Source: Proales similis (Eukaryota > Rotifera > Eurotatoria > Ploima > Proalidae). Taken from it: a DNA stretch of 64,000 bases. The stretch lies in NCBI GenBank assembly GCA_019059635.1, contig JAGVRJ010000001.1, positions 3,596,001-3,660,000 of the forward strand, written 5' to 3'. Numbering within the stretch: the stretch's first letter is position 1; the number at the start of each line of letters is the position of its first letter. Shown one piece after another: positions 11,815-22,652 of the stretch. Under the pieces are notes generated by a model, which was given only the letters and a program-made list of their open reading frames with translations, was not told the origin of the DNA and ran no database searches. Made by a program: the position numbers and the translations under genes.

Positions 11815-12932
11815 CTAACTTTCTCTTGATCTTGATCTGCGGCCGTAGCCGTTGGACGGAGGCGCTCGTTTGTCAAAGTGATCGCGTCGCTCGTAGTGAG
11901 ATGGAGCCGATTGAGGCGCGAACTCGCGCCGCCCCGCCGCCGGCATGTAATCGCGGTACTTGCGAGGCGCACCGTACCTACTCGACGGCGACGGTGTTCT
12001 CATCACTCTTCTCTTTTCATCTCTATATCTATCGAACGATCTTTCTCTGCTCCGCTTGGCCGGCGACGAGTAGCCGCCTCTGCGCTCGTAGCGTAGCTCT
12101 CTATCGCGTCTAATGGTAAAACAAGAACAAGTAAATTCAACCGTTCAAGACGAGCAAACGCCCATTGGCTTCGAAAATTGAGGCTCGCCAACAGGCAATC
12201 GAGTTGCAATGCACCTTGGCTCTGGACTCTCGTATCTGTCGCGCGCATCTTCTGGCGGCCCTCTTCTCTTTGGCGGATGATCTCGCTCGCCGATCGAATA
12301 GTCAATGCGTATAGGACGACTCAATAGCATTTTGCCTTCCACATCTCGTTTGGCCTAGTGGTTCGCAGTTAGAATGGTCAGCCTGGTCGCAGTCGGCAAC
12401 ACTCAATTCAACTCGAATCTCAAATTTACCTTGGCAGCGTCTTCGGAACTTCGAAAGTAAACAAAACCAAATCCTTTTGAATCGCCAGTCTGCGCGCATT
12501 TGAATCGATTAGACGACCGGCGAGGACGAGGGCACAAGCACTTACCACTCGATCCAATATGATGCGGCACTCGGTGCAGCGGTACCTGGCGAACAGGTCC
12601 ATTAGATCGCTCTCGTTGGCGTGTTTGTCGAGGCCGAACACGGCGAGCACGTCTCGTTTCACATTGCCTGACCGTTCACTTGGCTGCACTGAACGAGGAT
12701 GCTCGCCTCGGGGATCATCAAGACGCGCTCGATTGAACCGGCTCGAGTCCGTTGCGCGACTTGACGGCGGCGGCGGTGATCTTGAACTTCGGCCTCGGCC
12801 ACGTGAATAGGACCGAGATCTCGGCCGTCTAGCGGGCGGCTCGCGACGTGAATCGCGCATTGGTCGCTCGTCCATTGAACGTTCTGTGTCGCTCATGCTG
12901 TGCAAATCGATGCCGTTGGTCTCGTAAGACAT
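11815..12932 (-). CDS. tra2: Transformer-2-like SR splicing factor
   Basis: Four exons on the minus strand, 12932-12546, 12489-12430, 12354-12215 and 12109-11815, give 293 residues. An N-terminal RS-rich segment leads into a single RRM that starts with LAVFGLDKHANESDLMDLF, has RNP1 as KGFGFVYF and closes with RPIRIDYSIGERDHPP, the arrangement typical of Tra2 (RRM then a proline-containing linker). A C-terminal arginine-rich tail ends in RRSRSRES. Tra2 proteins bind GAA-rich exonic enhancers and promote exon inclusion in the nucleus. Compared with vertebrate Tra2, the RRM middle has RYRCTECRIILDRV where the family usually has a conserved RYG turn. Start is the first ATG of the open frame. Confidence 0.85.
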
Positions 12933-13216
12933 ACTAACAGGTCAGAGTGGGGCCCTACTTTGCTTTTTCTACTCCTCCAATCGCTCGCTTTATACACGAT
13001 GGTGTTTTTTCGTACGCACAATGTTAAATGCGCCCTCCCCCTCTCCATAATGTGCGAGCTCGAATGTCTGTCGACAAGCCGATAGTCTTGGACAGACAAG
13101 TCTCTTTGCCTCTGGCTTCATTTCGTTCAGCGCTCGTGGTCGCCCTCTGGGCTGTCCTGTTTCTTTTATTTAATTCATATGTTCAAGAAATTGAAAGATA
13201 TTAATCGTCCGTCTAC

Positions 13217-15157
13217 TCATTGTTGAGTATTGTGCGAACTGGACAAAGAGTAGAGGCGTGTGAGATCGTATTTGTCTATCGCTTGGACACTTTGCTCAAG
13301 AACCGAGTCTAAAACCAGAAGAGTTAGATGCCGAATCGAACGAAGCGACTGCGATCGTTACTGACCAATGAGCCACTGGGAGGTGAGAATTGGCGCTCCC
13401 GGTCTGGCTCGTTCAAATGTCGACTCGTCCAGATCTTGATCGGAGGCGTTGATAATCAGCGACGCGTTTTGAATTCGGCTTGTCAACGTGCCGCCGCATT
13501 TGAGAATAATTTCAGTTAAAAAGTCAACACGAGAGTTGAGGCTGAGCGAGAACCAGCCGCTTGAATGGCGCCGCTTTTGTCTGGTCTCCGTCTCGGTCCA
13601 CGACGCGTCGTCAGAGTCACAGTTTAATATGAACACTTTGCCACAGCTTCGCAGAAGGCTCCGGCAACTCGCTTGCCAGTCGCTGCGCATCAGCCGAATG
13701 AGGCGAATGTCGAACGCGTCAGGCTCGTCGTATTCGTCCAAGTCGCAGCCTATGTACTCGCTCAACGTGTACTTGGCCACGTCGAGCCAGCGACGTTTTA
13801 GAGCCGAGTGAGCGATCCATTCGAATCGCACAATCGAGCAATTGTTCAACACAGCGGCCAGCAGGAGCAGCTCATGCAGCTCGTTTGTGTCTTGGGCGAA
13901 AAACGTGTCAAAGTCAACGATCAGATGAGACGAGTTTATGCTGAAATTCGACTCGACTTTGCCCTTGGCGTTCAGCAGTCTCATTCGATTCAGCCTCTTG
14001 CAAGTCTGCTTCAGCTCTTCAACTTGCCTGTCGATTGGTTCGGTCGAATTATTAGATTGTCTTGCTAGTTTGGTTTTAGACAGACGCTTACTCGACTGAA
14101 ATGCCCACGTAGCTGAGATTTAGCAGTTTTTTGACCGCCTTTCGTTCAGGCGTCGGCTCGCTTTGCCAAACGTTGTCTCTTCCATTCGCCTCGCTCCACG
14201 CTTGTAAGTTGCTCGCTTTTGCACACGCTTCGTTCGAGTCAATTTTCAATCCGTCGAATAGAATCAAGTCAATTTCTGTCTGGCCCATTTCGTTTGAGCC
14301 CTGAATGCTTTGGATGAAATTTGCGCCGCCAGCAGCAGGTTCGAGCTCTTCATGGTTCTCTGGTTCATTCGAGTTGAAGGTCGTTATCCAGGAGCTCACT
14401 TGGGTCAGTGATGCTTGCTCGATATGAGACCCGTCCATATGAGACCCAAGACAGATTGATTGAATTTCCGCCTCGGATTGCTCGTTTTCAATCGCACGCA
14501 ACACCATTTGTGATCTAGAACGATCACTCTCGGCACTCTTTCGTCCGAATACCTCGCTAGCTCTGACCACCATTCGATTCTGACGTCTGTTGATCCTCTT
14601 GAGCGTTTCTGCTCGCCCAACAGCTCAAGATCAGCGAGCGATTAGATGTTCATGGCTCGTTAAATTTACCATAGGACAACTCGCAGCCTTCCTCATTGTC
14701 ACGCTCGACCGCCCCAATTGGCTTGAATAGACTGGCGGCCGGTCGGACTTGATCTGCCATCGCAGCTGTTGTTTCATCTTCGCTCTCTTCTTGGCCTTCC
14801 TTGTCCTCAATTTCATTGTAGGCACTGAGAAGTTTCTTAAATCAAGTTTGCTTTCAGCGTTTATCTGATTGGGACCAGAAAAGCGGCTACTTTTTTGAAC
14901 GGAGTTTGTCGACTGTTGATTGTCGGCGTGTTGGGCACAAAACGAAGGCTAGAGCGAATCTTTTCAGATCGCGAACCACTGCCAATGGCGGCTGATTTGA
15001 CTCGTCTGGACGCTTTAGACTGAAATGGAGTTGGCGTGTTTTCGACCATCAAACGAGAACGGGTCGGCTTGGAAGCGGACGAACAAGAAGAGTCTGGCGG
15101 GCGTCTATTTGTCCAAGTGTCGAGTTCGATGAGATCGTCCAGACGCTTCAGATTCAT
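13217..15157 (-). CDS. Tandem-BRCT domain protein
   Basis: Five exons (15157-14891, 14835-14670, 14608-14092, 14027-13366, 13308-13217) splice in phase to 567 residues. The N-terminal half is disordered, with TP-rich motifs (ENTPTPF, PNTPTINSRQTPFKK) and an acidic block. The C-terminal third folds as two BRCT repeats: one with SIVRFEWIAHSALKRRW, one with LTEIILKCGGTLTSRIQNASLI and PILTSQWLIDSVLEQ, the last motif completed only by the terminal exon. Tandem BRCT modules read phospho-Ser peptides in the DNA-damage response; microcephalin-, MDC1- or 53BP1-type proteins are candidates but I cannot choose. TTTATT at 13165-13170 is the likely minus-strand poly(A) signal. Confidence 0.75.
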
Positions 15158-15527
15158 TTTGAATCGCTCAGTTCCTCTGCTCCCTGCTCGATCTGCTGCG
15201 ATTCAAACACAAATGAAACAAGTTGGAGCATTTTTATTTGACGAATAGACGAGATTATTCACATATATTGACGCAAAGGTTCAATTTAATTTGATTAGTG
15301 TCCACAGAGCGGCGGCAATTGACTTGAACGACGCCGGTCCGTAAAATAAGGAAAAAAAAAGAGTAAATACGGGACATTCGGTCCACATTTTGGCGATTAA
15401 TTAAACTCGACGTATACAAGTGACTCAGTCAGTTTGAAACCAGAACCGACGAGCTGCTGTTGAATGCGCGCTGTCATACAGCCGGCTGGTTGAATGAGAG
15501 ATGAGACCCCTTTAAGGTAATTTCTGG

Positions 15528-16697
15528 CTATTTGAGTTTGAACAGGGCTCTTAAGTGCTTGCGGTACAACTTGCCGGTGGCAAAGTAAAGAAAACAGATC
15601 ATGCTGTAGTTGACCAGGTTGAGAATTTCGGCCAGTTGGAGATAGGCAGAAATGACCTTGAGTCTGTGAACGAGCTCTGCGGTTAGCAGACCACCAGGAC
15701 GTGTGCGTGTGTCGGCATGAACACACCAGATTATGAAATAGGGCAGATTGAAGAGGACAAAACTGGCCGAGATGGCGACCAGCATTTTTGTCACGCGCCA
15801 GTTCTTGTCCAATCGTTTTGAGTAAAAGTTTGCATTGTGGCTGCTTCTTTCAGGTCTGTGCGAGTAGTCTCTGACCACAGGCGAATAGTGAACTGGCGTC
15901 TCTCTGCTGCCAGATGCCACCAACTGGTTCAAACTGCTCGTGTTGAACTCGTTCAGGAGATTTTTGTTCCTGTAGAGCTTGATTATGATGCTCAGATTGC
16001 AGAATGTGATGATTAGGAACGGCAGCGCGAGTGTTTTGGCCACAAACGACAAGGTCAAGTAGAAATAGGGCCGGCTCAGCTCGCGCGGAATATTGCAGCG
16101 AACCATCTGATTGGGATACTCGACCAGCTGGGCAAACAGGAGATTGTAGACTGGAAACAGAGTCGACAAGGTCAACATGAACGCGACCAGTATGTGAAAT
16201 GTGTACTCGTGCTCCTGTCTCATGGCGCGAGTCCACAGCGGAAAGTTGATGGCCAACGCTCGCTCCACCGACAGCAGGACGGTGATCGATGCGTTCAGGC
16301 AAATTGTGAGGCCGATCAAGTACACAATTGACTTGCAAACGAAATTGTTCGAATGGACCCGGTGCAGGCTGGTCAATATTTGCAGCAGCCAGTTGAGGCC
16401 GTGTGTGTCAGCCTGGTCTCTCAAGCTCCTGATCCAGTTGTTTAGAATCAAAAAGTACCAGAAGCTGAGCAAGTAGCCAATGTTGGAGAGCGAGAGCAGA
16501 ATGAGCAGGTTCCTGGTGATTATTCGAGGCGCTTTGCGACCGGCGCGAATAAACACCAAGAGCGAGATAATGTTGCCCACGAGCCCCACAAAGACCAGAG
16601 CGTTGCCCGCATAGACCGTGGCCCAATCGGCAATGCGCTCAATAAACAGTTGCGGCATCACTAGACGGGCGTTGTTGATACTGCTGTTCAGTTTCAT
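15528..16697 (-). CDS. Rhodopsin-family GPCR, probably peptide receptor-like
   Basis: Single-exon frame of 389 residues with seven hydrophobic segments (first at about 28-51, last at about 352-378), an N-terminal NSS sequon, and the conserved disulphide pair (Cys before TM3 in NNFVCKSIVY, Cys in loop 2 in MVRCNIP). TM7 reads LNLVNYSMICFLYF followed by a basic helix 8, as in neuropeptide receptors. The third intracellular loop is long and serine-rich. The usual DRY box at the end of TM3 is VERALAI, so the Arg is retained but Asp and Tyr are replaced, and NPxxY is NYSMI. The ligand cannot be inferred. It lies about 370 bp upstream of the BRCT gene on the same strand. Confidence 0.85.
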   Translation of the reverse strand: MKLNSSINNARLVMPQLFIERIADWATVYAGNALVFVGLVGNIISLLVFIRAGRKAPRIITRNLLILLSLSNIGYLLSFWYFLILNNWIRSLRDQADTHGLNWLLQILTSLHRVHSNNFVCKSIVYLIGLTICLNASITVLLSVERALAINFPLWTRAMRQEHEYTFHILVAFMLTLSTLFPVYNLLFAQLVEYPNQMVRCNIPRELSRPYFYLTLSFVAKTLALPFLIITFCNLSIIIKLYRNKNLLNEFNTSSLNQLVASGSRETPVHYSPVVRDYSHRPERSSHNANFYSKRLDKNWRVTKMLVAISASFVLFNLPYFIIWCVHADTRTRPGGLLTAELVHRLKVISAYLQLAEILNLVNYSMICFLYFATGKLYRKHLRALFKLK

Positions 16698-17390
16698 CTT
16701 AAGAAAAAAACATATCAGCGAAAAACCTAAAGCAAACAGTTTGCTAAATCAATGTGAACGATAATAAAAATGAGATCAGCATTTCGACTGAGTGAAAATA
16801 ACCAATGAAGCTCTTTTAGCCGGCTTCGACTCGATTCTTTTTATTTTTCTCAAAGCTCGCATTCGCATTTCGCTTTGTTTTCCTCTTCAAGTCTGGCTGT
16901 TGTTTGTTACTCTCATAATTAATAATCTCGCAAGGCAGTGATTTGCTTCAAACCGCAGAGTATTTCGTACGCCCTCTCTCGTTGCTTGTTCGTTTCTCTT
17001 CATTCAACTGTGGAAACAGCAAGCACGTACCATCGGTATCTACAGCGCTTTGCATTTTCACATGTTGTTGTTCTGCCCCTTTTTGCCTTAGCTCGCACAT
17101 TTTTCTTCCTGTTGATCGAAATGCTCCTTACATAAGCATTTGAGAATGCGCTCGCCACCTAACTTGTTGTCAGGCAAACTAGACCTCGAACCGGCAGCCT
17201 GCTGAGCTCGAATGTTCCAAATTTGGCATCCATATCAAAGAATGCATTACACTGCATTTTAAAAGAGAAGTGAAAAATTTTAAATCTAATTTCCTGACGC
17301 TCCCTCATGCCCACATACACTAACACTAAAACACACACATACACACGTAATTGGATCGCATCGGATTTTCTCTTCCATTTCAGCTAAACG
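16698..17390. other. Intergenic region
   Basis: Upstream region of the GPCR gene. Contains TCATAATT at 16913-16920, about 220 bp from the GPCR start, and a CA run near 17330. No open frame here resembles a known protein. Confidence 0.4.
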
Positions 17391-17815
17391 GAATGGCTTC
17401 GCTTTTCAAGAATCTGTTCAAATCCCTCGGCTGTCTCAATCAAAAGAAAATAGCAAATGAAACGGGAGGTGGGACATGTTGAAGGATTTCAGTAATGCGC
17501 CTCGAGATGACGATGATGACGAAATTAGCGGCAATGTGGGCGATCATCTGGCCAAGACGTGCAATTTCATCCAATTTTCCTTTTCAATTTCAGATCGGCG
17601 CTTTCCAAATGAAGCTCCGTATCCGTGTCCGTGCCGCTAGGTTGGACACGCAAATCGCAATCTGCACCAGTAAAGTAGAAAAACGCAATTTGGAGACAAA
17701 TGCAACCAAGAAAATCGAGAACGGACGAATTCAAAACTGCGAAATTGCGCTCAATCATAAAAGTCTACGCTCTCTCTTTAAGCAATGCAGAAAGATAGAG
17801 CCAGAATGATAGAGC
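17384..17815 (+). pseudogene. SNAP-25-like SNARE gene remnant
   Basis: Pieces of a Qbc-SNARE appear in shifting frames. After a good acceptor (CCATTTCAG) an ATG at 17393 opens FKNLFKSLGCLNQKK. From 17474 a frame reads FSNAPRDDDDDEISGNVGDHLAK, like the start of the second SNAP-25 SNARE helix. After a GT...AG gap (17559-17593) a stretch near 17643 contains LDTQ; one base later, in another frame, NRNLHQ, a stop and SRKTQ, which resemble the SNARE core. ETNATKKIEN lies further on in the first frame. No single spliced frame joins these, so I read it as a decayed copy. Alternative: a poorly resolved real gene with missed exons. Confidence 0.35.
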
Positions 17816-18440
17816 CTGATAATCGATTGCTATCTGCAAATATCAACCTTCAAAGCTGAAGGCAGCTGAACTACGGTTCAGAGACTTGGTTTTCATTATT
17901 AACTTGAAAGGCAGCCCGATCGGCGCCACGTAATCTAAACAGGATTACATTTCTGTCTGTTCGCTTGTTAATCTCCTTAAAACCCCAAGACTGCCTCTGT
18001 TTCGATCGAACGCTCTTCAGTTTGATTTGATCTTATTGGATCGAAGTTAACACCCTTTTCCTATTTCAAACTATCAGCGGCGTGAAGCCAGCCTCCTCTA
18101 CATGTCGGACCCTGCTTCGACTTGCATCGATCATTTTGCCATTGTACCCACTGCCCTTCTCCCACGGCCCTCGCTTGCTCTCTCTCTCTCTCACTCTCTT
18201 TAAATATAGTTTTCGATTTATGAAGAATTATGCTAATTTTTTTCATCGACTTGTTAAAACACGAATTTGGTGGCAAATCGGTCGCATGAACAATTTAAAG
18301 CATAAGCAGCTAACAACACTATTGCAACAGGTCGCACGATTCGGTTGATGTGGCGCTCTGATTTCACCAATTGATCGAGTATTTCAAAACCGCAAGAAAA
18401 AAAGGGAAAAAAAACAAAAAAGTCGTGTGGGCGGAGAAGA
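17816..18440. other. Intergenic region upstream of Ku70
   Basis: Non-coding sequence with a CT run near 18180-18200 and poly-A runs just before the Ku70 ATG. No gene seen. Confidence 0.4.
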
Positions 18441-20976
18441 ATGGACGGATATTGCCAATTCGATTTTGAGAATGACGAGTTTAATGAGCAAGACGAAGAG
18501 CAGTTGATTTACGTAAGCTGGTCTTGACCTGCGATCCACGCTTCAGTTGATAACGTGGTCGAATTCAGAGCGGCAACTTTCGTGACAGCACCTTGTTCCT
18601 TGTCGATTGCAGCCAGAGCATGTTTGTGCGCCAGTCTGAACAAGAGCCAACTCTTTTCGAAAAGAGCATGAAGGTGACTTGTCTTTTGCCTATGCTGCTC
18701 TGCTCATGGAAAATTTCAACTCGTTTGTTCCTCCCCTCTTTTTGTTTTCTCAAGGCCATTCAGAACATGTATCAGCAAAAGATTTACGGCAGCGATCGCG
18801 ATCTGCTCGGTCTGCTGTTTTTCGGCTGCCAGACCAACAATACGAGCGACGACTTTGCCCACATGTACAGCCTTCAAACACTCGAGCAGCCAAACGCGGA
18901 TCGCATAAAAGAAATCGAAACTTTCAGTCAAAGTGAGCAGTCCCATTGTAGGCCTGTTCACCACTCGATTTAAATAAACAAAAGCGTTCGACCACGAGCG
19001 GTTTAAGAAAGAGTTTGGTCACAGTGAAAACTTTGCCATGGACAAAGTGCTTTGGTGGGCCTCCAATATGTTCTCGAACGTGTAAGCTGCGACACTCGTC
19101 ACTTTTGACCCTTTTTCCCGATCAAATCGCTTCGAGCACTTTTAAGGAGCGTTAAACTGGACACAAAGAGAATCATGATGTTCACTCGACGGTCTAATCC
19201 GCACGAGAACCGAAAAGAGCTTCAAGTCAGTCTTTGTCCACTTGCTTTTTTACTTATCTAGCCCTAAACCTAAACAACAACAGAAAATGGCTAAAATAAA
19301 AGCCAAAGATTTGAACGACATCGGAATCAGTCTCGAGATTATACCTGTGGTGCTCAAGGGCGAGAAATTCGACTACACTCTGTTTTACGCGGTGAGTACG
19401 AGCGCGCAACTCCTGTTTGCAGAAAGCATTAATCAACAATAATGGCCAGGATATGCTCATGTTGTCAGAAGAGCAGCTTGCCTATCTGCCAGATCCGGCC
19501 GAGAGCTTCGAGGAGCTGGAGAAAACGTAATTAGCTGGCTCAGCTCCCAAGTGAGCGCCACAAATAGCCTTAATCCATCTAATCATGTTTATTCACAGAG
19601 TGCGCTCTAAAAACCACAAACGAAGACCATTCACGCATTTGAGTTTCAGTATCGGACCCGGCCTCAGCATTGCCTGTAGTGTGTAAGTTACGTGCTCTCT
19701 GGGCTGAGTTGCGCGCTTGGTCTAATGCTTGATTGAAGATATAATCTCATTCGACCGTGTCCGAAACCGGCCAAGATCAAATTGGACAAAAAAACGAACG
19801 TGGAGACCAAGTCTGTCACTCGGCGATACGTTCCGGTTTGTTTATGTTGGTTTTTAAAAATTGAATTGACCAAGTGACGAACGGGATGTTAGGAAACGGG
19901 CGAGATACTTTTTGCCTCGGACACAAAGTTGGCGCTGGACGTGATGGAAAAACGAGTCGCTTTTGAACAAGACGAGGTCAAGTCGATTAAGCAGTTCGGT
20001 CCTCCGGCCGTCAAGTTGCTCGGCTTTAAGAGCCTCGACTCTCTTCAGCCTCATCTGTATGTCAAGCCGGGCCACTTTCTCTATCCAGACGAAAAGGTCT
20101 CTTTCTTTGAGTCTTTTGATTCAAACCCGCCTGAGATGAGCAAAATTGTTCAAGTTGGTCGAAGGCAGCACAAAACTCTTTCGGGGTCTCCTGCAAAAGT
20201 GCATTGAAAAGAAGCATTATGCACTGTGCGAGTGGATTCCGCGAGTGAACACACCCCCACGACTCGTAGCTCTGGTGCCTCAGGTAAGCCATTTGCTCCG
20301 AACCAGCGGCCTCGTATTGGACCAAAGCGGGTGAAAAGGAAGAAGAGTTGGACGAGCAATGTTTCCAGCTTATGCCGCCCGGATTTCATGTTGTCTATTT
20401 GCCGTTTGCGGACGACTTTCGACAAATAGACAGCAAAGTGGTCGCAAAGGCCGACGAGGAGAAGATCGCTCTGTTCAGCAAATGCATAAACAAACTCAAG
20501 TTCAAATACAATCCGGAGGACTTTAAAAATCCGAGCATTCAGAAGATGTGGTCGGAAATCGAGGCGGTGGCGCTCGAGCGAAAAGAAGCCGAGCCAGTAA
20601 TCGATTTGACCATGCCAGATAACGAGCGAATCGATCGACGAGCTGGCCAATTTTTGACCGAGTTTTGCGAATCGATTGGTCTCTCTTCGGTCGTCACCAA
20701 GCGCAAGACTCCGGGTTCGGCTGGCGTGGGCTTGAAAAAGCCCAAGGCTGAGGAGATTGACGTCGAAACGGAGGCGAAAAAAGGCCGTGTAAGTTGTTTT
20801 CAATTTCGGAAATCAATGTCTCATTCACAAAATCTCATCTCATTCCAAAATGTGACCAGTTGGACAAGTTGACTGTTCCGGTGCTTAAAGAGTTCGTGAA
20901 GAGCAGAGGCATTTCAGTCGGCGGCAGTAAAAAGGCCGACTTGATAGCTGCGATCGAATCGCATCTTATCGAATAA
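18441..20976 (+). CDS. XRCC6: Ku70, DNA end-binding subunit (XRCC6 homologue)
   Basis: Thirteen short exons (18441-18512, 18569-18673, 18755-18932, 18985-19081, 19147-19225, 19284-19391, 19450-19526, 19599-19682, 19739-19835, 19893-20096, 20155-20283, 20339-20788, 20860-20976) give exactly 598 residues, close to the usual 600. The vWA-like N-terminal domain carries RDSTLFLVDCSQSMF. The Ku core includes HFLYPDEKLVEGS, PPRLVALVPQ and LMPPGFHVVYLPFADDFR. The last exon is a SAP domain (LTVPVLKEFVKSRGI). Ku70 pairs with Ku80 to bind DNA ends in non-homologous end joining;  Ku80 is not in this window. AATAAA at about 21036-21041. Confidence 0.97.
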
Positions 20977-21192
20977 TTTTGAGATTCAGCGCTAAATCAA
21001 TCAATTTTTATATGAATGCTAAATTAAATGGATAAAATAAATGCGCAATTTTCCTCTAAAATGAATATAGAGACATTTCGAATGCGACCACCTGCAAGCA
21101 CTGGCAGTCACGCGTCAGCCGTTCTAGTTGGACGCGAGCATTTATTTTTGTAATTCGATATTTAGATGAAAAGAGCCTGCTAAGCGACGGCA

Positions 21193-21951
21193 ATGAGCTG
21201 GAGAACCAAGGCCAACTCGGTTGAAGTGCACGCGAATGGCGGCGTTGGTGGCTTTAACTCTCGTTTTGCCTACATCGACTACAAACTAGAGCCGGACGAG
21301 ACACTTCATTCAATTTCAATGCGTTTTGCGATTTCGATATCTGATTTAAAGCGAATTAACAATTTACATAACGAACGAGACATATTTGCCCTCAAGGCGA
21401 TTCGCATTCCAATAAAGCCCAATTCGATTCTAGCCGAGAAGTATGAACAGGTGCTTCGATATAGCGACTCGCCGCCTGTTCGTTTGGCCAACACAGACCG
21501 GACCATTGAGGAGACCGGATTTCTAGACTCTCAGCCAGACAGAGTGGACGAAAATGCCGAAAGTTTACTTGGGGCCGAGGCGTCCGTTGCTCCGAGCAGA
21601 GTTGTTTCCGATGAAGAGTCTGATCAGACTCCACTGCTGGCCGGCACTTCAAGCACCCTGGACGAAACGGAAAAGGTGCCTAAAGGCGAGGCGCGCAAGT
21701 TCTTCAAGAAAATCGATCGCAATCTACGCTCTCTGCGCGAGCAGAGCACGCAAATCTCATCCGATCTGGCCAACTCTGATCAGTTGATTCCAATCTCAAG
21801 CGAAAGGTGTTTGCTGGAAACGCGAAGGCCGAACAAATACAGTCTGGCCAGCTGGAACGTGAGAGACATGCTCATATTTGCGTGCAGTGTTGTCATTCTG
21901 TTTCCACTTGTTGTCCTCATTTATGAGCTCTATTTTAAAGAGCACCAATGA
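21193..21951 (+). CDS. LYSMD: LysM domain membrane protein (LYSMD3/4-like)
   Basis: Single-exon 252-residue protein. A LysM module (about 30-75) shows YKLEPDETLHSISMRF, DLKRINNLHNERDIFALK and IRIPIK, the standard order of the fold. The middle is acidic and disordered, and a C-terminal transmembrane helix (about 224-246, MLIFACSVVILFPLVVLIYELYF) follows, as in animal LYSMD3 and LYSMD4, which are Golgi or surface membrane proteins. The ATG at 21193 is the first in frame. It begins only 217 bp after the Ku70 stop, on the same strand, and a possible acceptor (ATATTTAG, ending 21165) precedes it. AATAAA at 22060-22065. Confidence 0.88.
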   Translation: MSWRTKANSVEVHANGGVGGFNSRFAYIDYKLEPDETLHSISMRFAISISDLKRINNLHNERDIFALKAIRIPIKPNSILAEKYEQVLRYSDSPPVRLANTDRTIEETGFLDSQPDRVDENAESLLGAEASVAPSRVVSDEESDQTPLLAGTSSTLDETEKVPKGEARKFFKKIDRNLRSLREQSTQISSDLANSDQLIPISSERCLLETRRPNKYSLASWNVRDMLIFACSVVILFPLVVLIYELYFKEHQ

Positions 21952-22652
21952 AACTTGACTCGCATGTGGATGAAATCTCGGTCAACTTTTGATTCGTGCT
22001 CATCTATTTCTCAACACTCTTCCACAGCCACACACACACAACAAGACTAGCTCAAACAAAATAAACTCTGCCAGTGCCTCTCCTTTCTTCTCTTTCGCTT
22101 TGTGGTTTTTGCTGCTTCTAAATTCCAGTTTCAAATGGGAAAAGCCTGCATACAGAGAGCTGTCAGTTTAAATGACAAACAAAATTTAGCTTGGTGTTTA
22201 AAGCGAGCACGAGCATTTCTTGTTTCTTGATCGGCGAATTATTATAATTTATAATTGTTCGCTTGCAAGCCACCGGGCCGAGCTGAGAGGAAAAAGAGAG
22301 CGCGAATATACAGACATATTCGCTCTCTGAGTGTACGAATAATGGTCGCGGTCTGAATGAAGTGCGTTTCAACACACACACACACACAAGCACACACACA
22401 CACTCACAAATCTCACCGAACAGCAACAAATTCGAAAAGTGAGTCCGACCACTTGGTCAAGCTCGTCAATCCAAAGGCATCCTAAAACTTGTGTCTGCTC
22501 GTCTCGGTGCGTGAGTGACGGTTATCAGTTTGAACTGTGGCTCGTTCTGCGCAGTTGCTTATTCTACTTGGCCTGATTGCTTTCGGTCTAATGGTTAGAT
22601 TATCGATTAGAATTTAGTCGAAACGATAAATTACACACAAACACAGTCAAAT
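21952..22652. other. Intergenic region with CA repeats
   Basis: 3' UTR of the LysM gene, then the promoter region of GIGYF. CA-rich microsatellites occupy about 22372-22404. No gene seen. Confidence 0.5.

Noticed and set aside
20150-20803. 217-codon open frame antisense to Ku70
   Set aside because: It overlaps well-conserved Ku70 exons and is a shadow of their codon pattern.
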